A stretch of 64,000 bases of DNA from Anthostomella pinea (GCA_963556695.1 CAUWAG010000003.1:5580001-5644000); one strand, 5' to 3'. Shown: positions 1 through 12,299, numbered from the stretch's first letter. Made by a program: numbers and translations. The notes: a model not told the origin generated them from the letters alone.

Positions 1-522
1 ACTGTCTTCAGAGCGCGTGCCACGACGTTCGTCTCCATGACCTGGTTTTCCCTGTTTCTAGCATGGGAGCTTATCAACTTCCGACGCTCGTTCTTCCGCA
101 TGCAGCTCAAGAGCACAAGGTACTTCACGCAGTGGATGGTCGACGTATGGCGCAACAAGTTCTTGTTCTGGTCGGTACTGTTCGGCTTCGCTTCCGTCTT
201 TGTCATCCTGTATGTGCCTGTTATCAACACGGTCGTTTTCAAGCACACGGGAATCTCCTGGGAATGGGGCATCGTCATCGTAGAGGCAGTCCTATTCTTC
301 GGTGGCATTGAGTCGTGGAAGTGGGCCAAACGTGTCTTCTTCCGCCACCGGGCTAGGAAGCAGGGCGGTGGCAGAGCGAGGCGCCTGAGCAATACCGTCT
401 TTGAGGGTTATCTCGGTATCGAGCCTGGCGAGCACGACACGCACACTTCGAGCGCCTCTCAAGTGGAAGTTGAAGCCCCTTCTGACGAGGAGGAGCGGGC
501 TGTTGCTGAGAACAGGGTATGA
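1..522 (+). CDS. P-type ATPase C-terminus, probably ENA-like (type IID) cation pump; 5' partial
   Basis: The reading frame is open from base 1 to the TGA at 520-522, so only the last 173 codons of a larger gene are present. The piece holds the last membrane segments of a P-type ATPase: a segment ending FSLFLAWELINFRRSFF, then two hydrophobic stretches (FWSVLFGFASVFVILYV and WGIVIVEAVLFFGGIES), then a basic and acidic cytosolic tail of about 65 residues. The pattern RARATTFVSMTW before the hydrophobic run matches the C-terminal region of fungal Na+/K+-efflux (ENA, type IID) ATPases, which export alkali cations at the plasma membrane. The catalytic DKTG and ATP-binding domains lie upstream of the window, so the subtype is inferred from the tail alone and could be another P-type subfamily. 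Confidence 0.75.
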   Translation, partial: TVFRARATTFVSMTWFSLFLAWELINFRRSFFRMQLKSTRYFTQWMVDVWRNKFLFWSVLFGFASVFVILYVPVINTVVFKHTGISWEWGIVIVEAVLFFGGIESWKWAKRVFFRHRARKQGGGRARRLSNTVFEGYLGIEPGEHDTHTSSASQVEVEAPSDEEERAVAENRV

Positions 523-3235
523 ACGGGCATCATGAGATGGCTCCAGTGAGGAAGTGCTGGTTCGAGAGGAACACGCATGTCGCCTGACGATGACAGGTGT
601 CTGAGTTGGATTTTGCCAGGCTCGCATCGTGTCTGCACTCACATGAAGCGAGCTGCGAGCATTTTGCGTTGCCAATTGCTATTGTGAAGCGGCACAGCGA
701 AGTCGAGCGTTCATCAACCCTCATTGTTGGGCCGCGAGACGAAGGCGCCGTGAATGCAGTCGGCACGACTTGGGAGGAGACAGAGAATGATGAACCGTCA
801 GATACCCCGTCATTGGTAGGAGAACAGTCCATCAGCTGCAGTGGAGGGCACTTAGGTGGTGCTGAGATACTGTCAAGAAAAGAAGCCATGATAGTGATAG
901 AGATAGAGGCGGGTAGACTTACAGTTCTTGCTGGAGTTTATAATGATCAAATCCTTCAGGTATACAGCTGATGCACAGTGTTTGCAACTTCGAACTCCAT
1001 GCTGACTTCCGCTATAGCAGTCGCCACGTAGCTGCAGTGATCAACATGTACTCTTTGCTAGCTTGGACAGCGGTAGCCCAGGGATCACGACACACTTTTC
1101 TCTAACCAAGTCTCAGAGTCTGTTCGGTCAGTGGAATTCTCTACCGAACTACCAAAACATATGCCTCCTAAGAAATCAGAGCGCCGCCGTATCATACACC
1201 ACACCTCCTGGCCATAGTCCCGTCACCCCCCTTTCCCAACGAAAACAGAGCACATCGGCCCCTGGCCATCCAAAAAAGGTCTGATACTCATCCCCGTCCT
1301 AGAGACTCCTTTTGTCCCCATCACAGACGCGCCGGCAATCTGGGAGGGGGGCTCGACGGAGCGGGGGCCGGGGCCGGGGAGAAGAGCAGGCCGGGGGCTC
1401 CCGACCCCGGCAGGGAAGACCCCGGGGGAGACGTGTCGGGTGCTGGCGTCTGGCCGGACATGGTGGTCTTGATGCAGTTGGGCCGCGGCTGTGGTGAACT
1501 AAGGGTGAGAGGGTAGGTAAGCACTGGTATGTGAAAGGAAGCCAGCCGGAGGTAATACAGTACTCGATTGCTTGAACTCACTTTTGAATTCTTTGGCTTG
1601 CTTGATGCGAGGGGCTTGGGCGCCTGTGAGTGTGATTCTGGCTAGCGTTTATGTGTGCGCGTAATTGATAAATATGTGTGCGTGTGTGTAGGGAAGCATG
1701 TGTTCGTGTGTGTTGAAAAGTGTGTTCGTGTGTGTATGTGTTGAGGAGTGCTGGCTCTTCTCGGTATGTCTTGATCGTGTCTGCTTCAAAGAAAGCCCAT
1801 AGGAAGAGGGAAGCACCCGGGGCTTTATGCGTATTGCCATCGTGGAAATCCGAGTTGGTCATGCTTGAGAGGAAGTCAATGGACATGGAGGTATGACAGC
1901 GCGTGAGGGAATGAAGACAGATTCCGTACGCTATCCTTCCGATGGTCTCGTCACTCAAGCTGGGTGAATGGGTGTGGCCTGGTTTCAACGTGCGTAGAGT
2001 GAGCAACAGAGGAGGGCATCGTCATCTCGTCTGGCCATGAGACTTCCGTGTGTAGTGAATCAAGCCAGTGGCCACGAGCTGGTGAATGGAAGAATACTTG
2101 ATGGATCGGATTCACCTTCTGGCTCAAGACGCCCACGACCTGCGATTCCTGAACTCGGCATTTCTTCTCTGTGATCGTAAGATGTCGCCTGGATCTTGAA
2201 AGCCGCTCTAGATATAAGAGCTACTCATCACCATTCGAGAAGTGCCCCAAAGCAAGCCATAGCAAAGCCGAGAGTATACAACCGTATTCTCGGCTTCATC
2301 ATAATCCAGTGAATGCCTTGAATTATTCTGAAATGCCATCATTCTCTGCCTGAGGACGATTTCTTCCATAATCATTGCAATGAACTTCTCCTAGAAGATG
2401 TATGTAATTCATTCTAGGCTATAGCGCTGTGACACAATCATTGGATCGGTCGAGTGATCGCTACACGTCGTCTCAGAGCCATCTTGAATTGGTCACCAGC
2501 TGTTACTGTGTTCCTTAACAACGAAAATAACTCGGCTCATCAAGACAGGACGACGAAAACACGAGACGGTAGTTGCAATTGACGGCACGACCACACTTAT
2601 CAACCACTTGCTGCGCCATGGCAAGCAGCGGCCGTCAGCGCCGGCATCCGGTGGTGTTAGCCATGCTCTCCTCCCATTCCTTCAACACAACCCCTGACGC
2701 CATCCGCGACCGACTCCGCCCCGAAATCAGCCGCTCTCCCAGACTCATCCTGCCTATTAGTGGTGGCACAGCGCACCTGGGACTCTGCCTGGTCAGCAGG
2801 CTGTATGCAATAGCTTCCGCAGGAGTCTTGGTCCTCGGTGACCAGGGCTGAAGAGTGAAGGGTCAGACTGCGCGCCAGCGCCCTGCTCAACCTTGCGTAG
2901 CGCCTTGGATACGGGCAGTCCACGAGCAGAAGAATCTATGATCCTATTACTTCTTGTCTCTTGTTTTTAATCGAGTGATCTCCTGTGTAACTGCTTACGC
3001 TTTCGCCTAGAGAGACCGGAAGTCTGGGTGTTGATTGCTATCACCAACACGCGGCTACTACTCATTCGCGACGTCACACAACATCGCGAGCCCCACATGC
3101 ATACAACTCAACATCACGGCGCTTGAAACGTGGGAAGCCAGAAACTGGATCTGGTCGACGACGAGTGCCGGCCCGCTGCTGATCTCACACTGGTCTTGAT
3201 CGTCGTGATCAAACTGTCCTATTGCTTCAGTTCGC
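523..3235. other. Long intergenic region without a supportable gene
   Basis: I see no coding region with convincing composition or homology here. Short open frames occur (for example 597-971 on plus and 1578-2006 on minus) but lack protein-like composition or recognisable motifs. The interval holds a GC- and purine-rich stretch at about 1330-1440 and a TG-rich low-complexity stretch at 1640-1745. It probably contains the 3' flank of the ATPase and the promoter of the RBR-ligase gene. Confidence 0.5.
1640..1745. repeat. TG-rich low-complexity tract
   Basis: The plus strand is an imperfect run of TG and TGTG units broken by short A-rich spacers (GTGTGCGTGTGTGTAGG and similar). It explains the His/Thr-rich spurious frames on the minus strand. 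Confidence 0.8.
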
Positions 3236-5581
3236 ATGAGCACAGCCAACCCCATATCCTCCATCGCGGAGGAATCATCCGAAGCACCAACCCAACAGGA
3301 CGGTGGGGATGGGAATGTGACTCCTAAGTGGAAGGGCAAGGGGAAGGCCGTCATACTGGAGAGCAAGGATGCATCTGCACCGGCACCGGCATTGGCATTG
3401 GCATCGTCCATCTTGGCTAGTGGTGAAGAGGCTGTCGATTAGACCAAATATGAACCTCCGGCAGGCTTGCGGGACACGGCAGATGATGAGTCGTACATCA
3501 TTACGAAGATCATACAGGAGTCTATTGACAAGGTCAAAGCACGGATAGCTGAGGAAGCGGAAGCTCTCGAGGCGGAGGCCGGAGCCGAGAAGCGGAGACA
3601 AGACGAAGAGGTCCGGAAGGGCATTGCGGAGGGAAAGCAAGGCGAAAGATCGGATCGCCTCGTAGAGGAGAAGATTACGGAAGAGAGTATAGATCACATC
3701 CCACCAAGCCCGAACGATGATCCTTACGGCTATGCCATGTCCAAGAGCATTCTAAGGACAGACCCCCTCGGACTCCTCACGGCAGAACCATCCGGCAGGT
3801 CGAAGAAACGCTCATTGATGACTCTCTTCCGCCGTCTCAACGTGAGCGGGGTGAAGGCAGAGTCCAGCGCGGCCGGATCAACTCGCCACAAGTTCCACGT
3901 CTTCTCGACCAGCCTCGACGGAACCGCCTATGGCGCTCGAAAGCGACTCGTCGTCACGAAGAAGAGCACAGCGGATAACAACAGCAGTCTCCCGTTCTCA
4001 GTCCACGAGCTGGAAGTGTAAGCCCTGCCATTCACCAGTAGTACATGTACGTACTAATGCCAGCCCAGCGAATGCGTCTCCTGCCTCGACGACTTTCACC
4101 CCAGCACCATGGTCCAAGCCCCATGCCACAGCTACTGCAGCCCCTGCTTCCGGCGGCTCGTCGCCTCAGTATGCCATAACGAACAGCACTGGCCGCCCAA
4201 GTGCTGTCTCAACACCCTGCCTGCATCCCTAATCCTGCCACACCTCGACAACGCCCTCAAGACGACATACCGTGCCCGCGAGGTCGAGTGGGACACCCCA
4301 GTCGACAAGCGCGTCTACTGCAGCCGGCCGGACTGCAGCCTCTTCGTGCCGCCGGGAGGCCCTCCGTCACATAAGGCCCGAGGTGTCGCGCGCTGTTCCG
4401 ATGGCCACTGGACGTGCGTGCGGTGCCGCGCCCCGCAGCACGACGGCGACGCATGCCCGCTCGACCGCGACTTGCAGCGCACGAGCGCGCTCGCCGAGGA
4501 GGAGGGCTGGAAGCAGTGCTACGGGTGCGGAGCCCTGGTAGAGCACCGCGACGCCTGCCAGCACATGACTTGCCGGTGCGGCACACAGTTCTGCTACGTC
4601 TGCGGTGCGCGCTGGCGCACTTGCGCCTGTACCATGGAGCAACTGGCCGCGCTGAAGACGGATGTCGCGGGCAGGAGGCGGGCGCGCATGGAGCGCGAAG
4701 AGCGTGAGGAGGCCGAGATTAGGGAGGCGCTGCGGCTCGTGGCGGAGTTTGAGCGCGAGGAGGAGCTCAAAGCAGAGTTATTGCGCCAGGTGCAGGGGCG
4801 CGTTGAGGAGGAAAGGCGGCGAAGGGAGCTGGAGGAGCGGATACGGAGGGAGGGCGAGAGGAGGCGGGAAGCGGAGGCAAGGTGGAAGGAGGTGAGGGGA
4901 GTGCTGGAGGGAGTGCATGAGCGACAGCGGATTCTTGTGCGGGAGAACCACGAGAGGGAGGAGATGGACCTTTTGAGTAGGAATACGACGGCTCTGGAGG
5001 CGCTGCGCGAGAAAAAGACACGGGACCGTGAGGCCCTTCTTGCGACGAGTGAATCAAAAGTCAACAAGCGCGAGACGGCGCTCCGCAACGAATATGCTGC
5101 CCGAGTCGCCGAGGAGCGCCGCATCGAGGAGCACTACCACACGCAACTGAAGACGTATTGGACAGGCAAGATCGACGGCGAGGCGAAGGCGGAGGCAGGG
5201 CTGCGCAAGCTGAGGAGGCGGATGGATAGGGGTTTCCAGGAGTGGAAGAAGTGGTCGGACCATGAGCTTAGCAACTACCGGTATAGACGGGAAGAGGAAC
5301 GCGCAATCCAGGAGGAGCTGATGCAGGAGGCGGAGCGCCAGCTCGAAGACAGCGCACAGGGAGAGAAAGATGAGTTCATAAAGCGCAGAGCTGCGGAGCT
5401 GAGGTGGGTGAGTGTGAGCGCGAGCACATGCTTGCTGATTTGGAGGCGGACGAGATTGAGAACGGCGATGATATCGACGCTTGGTTTGCAGACTGCGCTG
5501 GACGATGTGACGATCCCGGATGTTGTATTGGACGTTTTGGACACGCAGCAGGAGTATCGTGTTCCGGGAGCATTTGCATAG
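3236..5581 (+). pseudogene. RBR-type (RING-IBR-RING2) E3 ubiquitin ligase gene with one nonsense codon and two compensating indels
   Basis: The model is ATG at 3236, one intron at 4018-4068 (GTAAGC donor, TACTAAT branch, CAG acceptor, phase kept), and TAA near 5581; read through its lesions it would give about 764 residues. RING1 begins directly after the intron (ECVSCLDDFHPSTMVQAPC). An IBR with YCSRPDCSLF follows, then RING2 CYGCGALVEHRDACQHMTC-RCGTQFCYVC, where the Cys of DACQHMTC sits at the catalytic thioester position of RBR ligases. A long charged coiled coil follows (about 4640-5400). The frame is broken by TAG at 3440-3442, although coding continues in frame on both sides. A missing base near 5409 moves the frame and an extra T near 5491 restores it, giving the conserved-looking acidic tail DDVTIPDVVLDVLD. 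A 42-nt intron at 3423-3464 could remove the TAG but its donor is weak. Either the gene is decaying or the assembly has errors here. Confidence 0.8.
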
Positions 5582-5957
5582 CATCGAAACGCAGCGAAAT
5601 TCTTTAGTTTGTTGCGACTGTCTAGTTTATACGTTTCTCACGCGTGAGAAGGCCCATCTGAAGGCGATGGTTCGTGTCGAGCTTACACTCCTTAGAGGCT
5701 GGATATCAGCTGTCCCAGAGAAACAGAATTGACCCAGTCGGCGCCCTCGTCGACTTTGAAGACACCTGGAATGGACTGACAGTGGCGGCCGTGTCAATCC
5801 ATATAATTAGAGATTTGCTGGTATCCCCAGAAGGCTATCCATGGCGAGTCATGGGTCGGTAACTCCTTGTCGACTTGCAAGATATGAATGCGGATCGCCG
5901 TGTGTACCAGCCAGTCTATAGGCGCAAGGACAAGCCTTCAGAATGCGTTGTGTACAT
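5582..5957. other. Convergent intergenic region between RBR gene and palC
   Basis: The two flanking genes end towards each other. No RNA gene, repeat or further coding signal is visible in this 376-bp stretch. Confidence 0.5.
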
Positions 5958-7450
5958 TTAGAAGTATGATCTGGCACTGCCACTTCGGTACTCCTCATGA
6001 GTACCTGGGAAGGCTCCAACTGGCGTGCCAACCGCAGTTCTCTCGTCGTCATCAGAGCTCAGTTGCTCTCCGCCATAATCGTCGGTCCGGTCAGGAGGGG
6101 CACGCATTGCTTCAAGTGCTTCCCTGCCGAGCTCAGCCAGCTGATATGGCTTGACTGTATGCATATTTCTGCCCGACGGGAGCCCCGACAAGAGTGTCGC
6201 AGGCGGTGGCACGGTCTGTGTAAGCATCTGTAAAGATGTGAGCAACAGCTGCACCTCTGGTCTGGACCAGCACTTACTGTGTCGTTGATCTTGGTCCATT
6301 TTGCCTCCAGCAACTCGATCACTCTGGTTTCTTCAAGCTTGCCTGCATCTGCTCCCCAATTCGTGCCGCGTTCGACCTTTTTGTCTTCTCTCTTTTCAGA
6401 CCAGTCTTTTTTCATGCGGGTGAGGCTGAGGCCCTTCTTCGCCTCCTTGGGCTCGATCCCAAGCTCTTGGAGGCCGCAGCGTAACCAGCCGAGAGCGCTG
6501 CCTGTCTGGCCCGACAACTCGGCATCAATGCCAAAAAAGCGGCAGGCCTTGGCACGACTGGTCTTCCTGAAATCCTCCAGATACCGTACTAGCCCATCAT
6601 TCAGCTTCGACACACCCTTCCCCTGTGTTTGGCACAAGGCTGACGCCTGGGCGGCATGGTCGGCAGCAGCCAGACAGAGGCGAGCGAACAGATGAGCTCG
6701 AACCTTCGGAATCTCTGGAGCTTTGTACATCCACTCCCGGTCATTATCATTGCGATCCTGGATAACAGCAGCGGGATATGGATCATCTTTCAAGACAGCT
6801 AATAGTGTTGCCTCAGCCAAAGCGAGTGAGGACATAGCTCTGGTGGTGGGTTGTGCAATATCAGCGCAAGGGGGAGTAGCTGACAGAGTTTCGGCGCGAC
6901 GAGCAAGATAGTCATGGACCGAAGCAGCGTCCATTAGGTGTTTGGTCGCAGTCGTGATTGCAGCTGTCCGCTCTTGAGTGGTGATTGGATTCCCAGACGT
7001 GACGTAGAGAGAGTGTAAGGCAGCACGAGCGAGCAAAGTGTGAGCATAGCCCAATGCCGACAGAACGAAGGAAATCTCATATTCCAGGGACTGGACCTTG
7101 ACTCGAGCCGTTTCCCGGCCAGGAACAGCTTTGTCCGATAGAGTTGGGCGCCATTCAATCACTGGTGTGGTTTTCAAGACGACGTTGATCTCTTCCCCAA
7201 GCAATGATTGGTTGCTCAAGCCGGCGTCAACAGCAAGGAGATACGGAAGATAGCTATTCAGGCTGGAAACTATCGAGGGTAGATTCGATCCTTGCGAGGC
7301 AACGGGAAGCCGTTTATGCTTTTTTAGTGTGTCTCTCACAACACCCCGGTGGGTACTGGCATTGAGGGGCAGAGAGGGGTGGGATTCGCAGTTGAAGCTC
7401 GAAGAAAAGGAGAAGGTTGATGTGGTTGGAATAGTAAATGGATACGGCAT
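5958..7450 (-). CDS. palC: pH-response regulator PalC (BRO1 domain)
   Basis: The coding sequence is 7450-6278 joined to 6227-5958 around a 50-nt intron (GTAAGT donor, TTTACAG acceptor, phase 0), giving 480 residues. The start [15 protein letters not shown] and the following SHPSLPLN...LKKHKRLP match the N-terminus of filamentous-fungal PalC. The middle is an alpha-helical BRO1-type domain. The second exon supplies the family's C-terminal [14 protein letters not shown] and AMRAPPDR elements and an acidic SSDDDE patch. In the Pal/Rim ambient-pH pathway PalC links the PalH/PalF plasma-membrane complex to ESCRT-III (Vps32) and to PalA/PalB, which process the PacC transcription factor (family knowledge). 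The gene is divergent from alg6 with 453 bp between starts. No lesion is visible. Confidence 0.93.
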
Positions 7451-7903
7451 CCTGATGATTGAGCTTGGACGTGGCGGCCCAAGGCTGGGTTTCTCAATTG
7501 AAAAAGTAGGCTTGAAACCCGAGAAACATGATGGATTGAAGAACCTTAAGCTCGAGCACTCACTGCCCTGCCCACCAAAATACCAAGAGCAAGGTATACG
7601 TCAGTGAAGCCTGTTGCTTGGCATTCCAGGTGCTTGAATATGTCGGGCCGGAGGTTGGAGAGAGGCGTGGGGCGCCACAGAGGCACAGAGCCACAAATGG
7701 ACGCCACGGCCCATTGGGAGTTGCTCTGTAGGTACCTAGGTACTCAACTGACGCGCTGGCGTCTCGACTTCAATGCACGAATCTTGCCCCAAAAAGTGCG
7801 ACCACAACATTTCACAAGTCGAGCGGTTCCGGCGCATGCACCTCCACGCGTGCGACTCAATGAAGCTGCCAGTGAACCTGTGTCCCAAGAACAAGCGGTG
7901 ACC
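7451..7903. promoter_or_regulatory. Bidirectional promoter region palC / ALG6
   Basis: This 453-bp spacer separates the divergent start codons. It contains a palindromic TAGGTACCTAGGTA at 7729-7742, a word common in promoters of Sordariomycetes, and one match to the PacC core GCCARG on the minus strand at 7617-7622 (CTTGGC on plus). The PacC match is only six bases and could be chance. Confidence 0.45.
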
Positions 7904-9762
7904 ATGGCCTCCGCCTCCCCCTCACCGCACAAGCCGCGCCGCAAGACCAAGAAGACAATAACCCACTTCGCGAACAACCTCAGACCCGAACCTCTCGTCC
8001 GGTCGCCCGCCTTCCCTCTAGCAGCTTTCCTGTGGCCCGCCCGCAGCTCGCTGTCACAATGGGAGGTTCTGCCGCTGATACTCATGGTCGTCGGCCTCTT
8101 CAGATGGGCTGCTGGTCTCTGGGGCTATTCCGGTTGGTCAATCCTCTCGCTGCTGCTCATTTGCAGCCCCGATGCCTGAGCTTGACTAACATGAACATGC
8201 TTGTTGCGCCAGGTTTGCATAAGCCTCCCATCTTTGGCGACTATGAAGCACAACGACACTGGATGGAGATCACCACGCAACTGCCCATATCGCAATGGTA
8301 CTTCCACGACCTCCAGTGGTGGGGCCTCGACTATCCTCCCTTGACTGCGTATCACAGCTGGCTCCTGGGCAAAATCGGATCCTACATCGACCCTACGTGG
8401 TTCGCTCTCTACACCTCCCGAGGCTTCGACGACCCTATTCTCAAGGTCTTCATGAGGGCAACCGTCATAGTCTCCGAGTACTTGATCTACATCCCCGCCA
8501 TGGTGGTCTTCGTCAGGAGGTTCAGCAGGCTCTTTGGGGTTGCCCAGTGGACTGCATCGGTTGCTCTTGTCGCAATTCTTATGCAACCTGCCACCATCCT
8601 CATCGATCATGTCCACTTCCAGTACAACACGGTCATGCTAGGCTTCGTCGTGGCAAGCATGTCTAGCCTGGTCGCAGCTCGATACATGTGGGCATCCATC
8701 TTCTTTGTTGCTGCCCTCGGGTTCAAGCAGATGGCTCTCTACTACGCCCCTGCGGTCTTTGCCTTCCTGCTAGGAAGCTGTACATTTCCCCGATTCAACA
8801 CCGGCCGGTTCTTTGGAATCGCTGCTGTCACTCTCGCATCGTTTGCCGTCCTCATCCTACCACTTGTCGTGGGTGCATTGTTCGATGCCAGCAGAGGGAT
8901 TGATTCACGCCCTGATCTCGATGGTCCGCGCGCTCCTCTCCCGATTTTCGCATTTCTCGGCACGTATCTAGACACAGAGGCTTTCTACTACCCAGTAGTC
9001 GAGCAAATGGTCCAGTTGATCCACCGAGTTTTCCCGTTCGCAAGAGGGTTGTTCGAGGACAAGGTTGCCAACTTCTGGTGTGCGGCGAATGTTGTCATCA
9101 AACTCCGACACTACCCGACTGAACTCCTTCAACGGATATCCCTCCTGGCAACACTTGGTTCAATAGCACCTCCCTGTGCGATTGTCTTTTTCAAGCCGAA
9201 CAAGGGGCTTCTGCCATATGCATTCGGCGCTACTGCCTGGGGCTTCTTCCTTTTCAGCTATCAGGTACATGAGAAAAGCGTCCTTCTCCCGCTTCTACCC
9301 ATGACCGTTCTCCTTGCCGGGAAGCAAGGACTCGGAAAGGACATGAGATCGTGGGTGGGTTTTGCCAACATTCTGGGAGTGTGGACAATGTTTCCTCTGC
9401 TTCAAAGAGTCGGCCTGCGTGTACCTTATGCCGTATTGACGCTTCTCTGGGCCTACCTACTGGGGCTACCACCGACATCGACGAGCGCATACTTCCAGGA
9501 AGGGCAGAGCAAGTCGGTCCAGTGGGCAACAGCTCTTCTTCACGGAGCCTTTTATCTCGCCATGGCGGTCTGGCACGTGGTAGAACGTTTCGTCGACCCG
9601 CCTTTCGACAAGCCAGATCTCTGGGTTGTCGCCAACGTCGGTATTGGGTTTGCTGGGTTTGCCCTTTGCTATTTATGGTGTCTGTGGAAATTGGTCGAGG
9701 AGAGCGGAATCGCGTCCCAAATGCTTCGAGGGTCCGGTAAGACCAAAGTTAAGACTAGATGA
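7904..9762 (+). CDS. ALG6: Dol-P-Glc:Man9GlcNAc2-PP-Dol alpha-1,3-glucosyltransferase
   Basis: Exons 7904-8132 and 8213-9762 encode 592 residues. The intron (8133-8212) has a GTTGGT donor, a GACTAAC branch and a CCAG acceptor, and splicing joins GYSG to LHKPPIFGDYEAQRHW. That GDYEAQRHWMEI motif in the first luminal loop, with its acidic residue, is the signature of ALG6/ALG8 enzymes. The following WWGLDYPPLTAYHSW and the late QVHEKSVLLPLLP motif are also typical. The rest is a series of hydrophobic membrane segments, as expected for an ER GT-C enzyme of about 500-600 residues. It adds the first glucose to the lipid-linked oligosaccharide for N-glycosylation. GDYEAQRHWMEI and overall fit favour ALG6 over ALG8. 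The ATG at 7904 has a good context (GACCATGGC); the frame is open upstream but lacks protein character. Confidence 0.93.
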
Positions 9763-10648
9763 TTTTGCAAGATACCCAAGTGCTAGGTCACAAATGCTGC
9801 TTCAATGCTGATAGAATTTCAAGACCCAAATCTTCTTGCCTGAATTGACGGACTGTGGCTGTCTGAGAATATACGGTGCGTACCATTACCGTCATCACGT
9901 TCGCGACCCGGACAAGGTGCTCGTGCAGTGGCCAAGTCACTGGTCCCTGGCTTATAACAGCTCTCCATGCTTGACTTCCGCATTCAGAGGCCGCATGCTG
10001 CTCGGACCTTATAGTCGCCATACATATAGATCGGCTTAATGTTAGTGCACTTGGCCATTAACGCGGGACGCCGTATTGTACACCTTCTGCAGGTGGTTAC
10101 ACAACATGCCAAGTTTGCCATCCATTTAGACCGCTCACGTGGGGAGCGGGGTGTGCGCACCCGTTTCTCAAGTGTGATATGGGAGGAGAACAACGTTGTG
10201 GTGTCGCCAGTCTTGTACTTCTTGAGCTAAGCCTTGTTTCCTATCCTCTAATGGAAAAGCAGCCGGATGGCCCTGTATGCTGGATGTTTACATGGGCCCC
10301 TTGATCAAGGATGGATCCTCTGGTGTCGCGAGCGCATGATTTCGCTATTCTGGGGGAGAATGCGATGAGGCTCGTGAGAAAGCTAACCCAGTGATAGCAC
10401 CAGCTCATCTTGGTTTCGGCGGGTCGTCCCATGAGAGGCAAGGCGCGCCAGCCCGCATTGCCTTTGCTTGTCTGTAGCAAACATCTGCTGCACTGATTCA
10501 CCGTGACACCGCTTCACTTGCGAGTTACAGTGTAACTTGCTCCTCACCGTGTGACGCGAGGGGATCCGCCATGTTCGTTGAGTTGAGCGATCTTCCCTAC
10601 GTTTAAAGCCGACGACGATATGGGGTTCTAACTTACCTCTATCTACAG
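9763..10648. other. Intergenic region, no gene seen
   Basis: After the ALG6 stop I see only short frames without recognisable motifs. The 3' end of this interval (10580-10648) has the features of an intron end (CTAAC then CTACAG), which leads into the coding fragment listed next. Confidence 0.4.
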
Positions 10649-10853
10649 TGACCAAGTCAAGGTCCAGACTCCGCCTCCGCCTCACCAGGTGCCCGTTGCG
10701 CCGGCTGAGCTGGCGGGGGTTGTTGTATCTGAGCCTACATCAAGTCCCGCTGGAATTCAGGCATCGCCGACGCTTGGAGTCTCCTCCGACGGGGCAGATA
10801 ACGGGAGCAGAGGCCCAACCGAAAAACCCAGCAATGAGACCGTGGTGAAATGA
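10649..10853 (+). pseudogene. Orphan terminal-exon-like coding fragment, unknown protein
   Basis: Directly after a good acceptor (TCTAACTTACC...CTACAG) a frame reads DQVKVQTPPPPHQVPV and continues through a Pro/Ser/Thr-rich tail to NETVVK and a TGA at 10851-10853. The composition and codon use look like the low-complexity C-terminus of a real protein. I could not find a matching upstream exon, and the LINE island begins 180 bp downstream, so the rest of the gene may be lost or too diverged to see. The product is unknown. A chance open frame remains possible. Confidence 0.3.
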
Positions 10854-11032
10854 GCTGATTAGGAGCTTATGTAGGAGGCATTGCACTGCTATTACTCTAG
10901 CCTGCAGACATTCTGGGTAATAAAGTTCGTTCGGCTGTATCGTTTATGCGCGAGGCGTATCTTCAGGGCGGGTCTTTTTGGTGGCCGGCATACTTATTTC
11001 GGCGCGTGGTGCTTTATTGACGGAGTGTTATG

Positions 11033-11057
11033 ATTGATTGATTGATTGATTGATTGT
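11033..11057. repeat. Tetranucleotide (ATTG)n run, LINE 3' tail
   Basis: About six consecutive GATT/ATTG units border the LINE 3' end. Simple-repeat tails of this kind replace poly(A) in several fungal LINEs. The other two copies carry (CAAA)-type tails instead. Confidence 0.8.
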
Positions 11058-11599
11058 ATTTAACGTGGGGGGTAGCTCCTCAGTAGTGCAAACCACGCCT
11101 CCCAGAGCCTCTGTATCGCAGGGTTGTGGAGGTCTCAAGATAATAAGTACAGTCAGTTCCGCTCACGGGCCCATCCCCGTTGTTGCGGCGGTACGACCTT
11201 GGGGTCATCCATCTGGTCCTTTAAGAAAAGCTATCTATCGGGGGCAGATTGTTGAAAAGAACTTGCTCTTCTCCACGAATTTTGCCCATTCTGTGCTCCT
11301 CTCCCCTAAGTATTGTAAACAAGCTGTCCTAGGCGAGTACCTAGGCAGCAGCCGGTTTTTCCCCAGCCTCTTACAAAAGAAAATGTGTTATGGTGTTTTC
11401 TTCTCACCATAGCTGCAGTGATCATTCGAGTCTGTATGCCCAAAGCGTTCATAGTATCTGGCAAAGTCGCCATGTCCAGATCTGGCCGCTAGAAGTCTGT
11501 GTAAAGTACTCTTCTTAAAAGATATAAGGTCTCTTTTAGTTACTGTATATGAGTATACTTCTTGATATCTAGGTTCTGATTGGTCTTTTTACCATTAAT

Positions 11600-12092
11600 T
11601 GAACTCTTTTTTGCCCTTTTTTTTGAGATCTTTCTTAACCCAAGAGATTATAGGAAGATTTGTTGTGTCTGTTTCTAGCATGGCACCCTCTTTTGCTAGT
11701 GTGTTGGCAGCTTTGTTGTCATCAATATCTCTGTGTCCAGGAATCCACTTGACGGTCACTCCAGGATTGTGTGCTGTGGCAAGTTCTTGAAATCATAGAA
11801 AAATGTTCTGTGATGTCTCAGATGGAGTCCCATTGAGCCTATCTACCACTGACGTGTTGTCCAGGCAGACATATAACTGTTTTCCGTGTCCAATTACCCT
11901 GGCTGTTACAAGACCTTGGAGAGCACCATGGACTTTAGCATCTACTACTTCTGCTTGGAGAAGTCTGCCCTTTTCCCGGTATACTTTTTGTGTAGTGCCG
12001 CCTTTCCTGATGGTATAACCCCATCCAGTGCGGGTTGTGTCTTGGTCGTCCAACTGTGATCCATCTGAATAGATGACAAGGTCAATGTTCAC
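11600..12092 (-). pseudogene. LINE RNase H domain fragment
   Basis: The frame YSDGS...LDNTSVVDRLNG carries the first and third acidic motifs of RNase H. After a frameshift near 11795, WIPGHRDIDDNKAAN supplies the final His/Asp motif. This order is that of the pol C-terminus of Tad/I-clade LINEs. Confidence 0.8.
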
Positions 12093-12299
12093 GTTTCTTT
12101 CCTGTAACCATTGCTTGAAGAGCTCTGTTTTTTTGTCTTTGTTTTTGCGGATTGGGGGCTTCTTCCATGATGGCCTGGTAAGTGTTGGTCTCTGGAAGTC
12201 AGGGACTAGCTGGAAGCTCCTTTATAGCCTTATTAGATTCTTGCGAGCTTGTATATGGAGCCTGCCAACAAGAGGGTGTCTTTGGTCTATTCGTCCCAG

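Noticed and set aside
597..971. 124-codon plus frame downstream of the ATPase
   Set aside because: No recognisable motif, weak coding bias, and no splice or start support.
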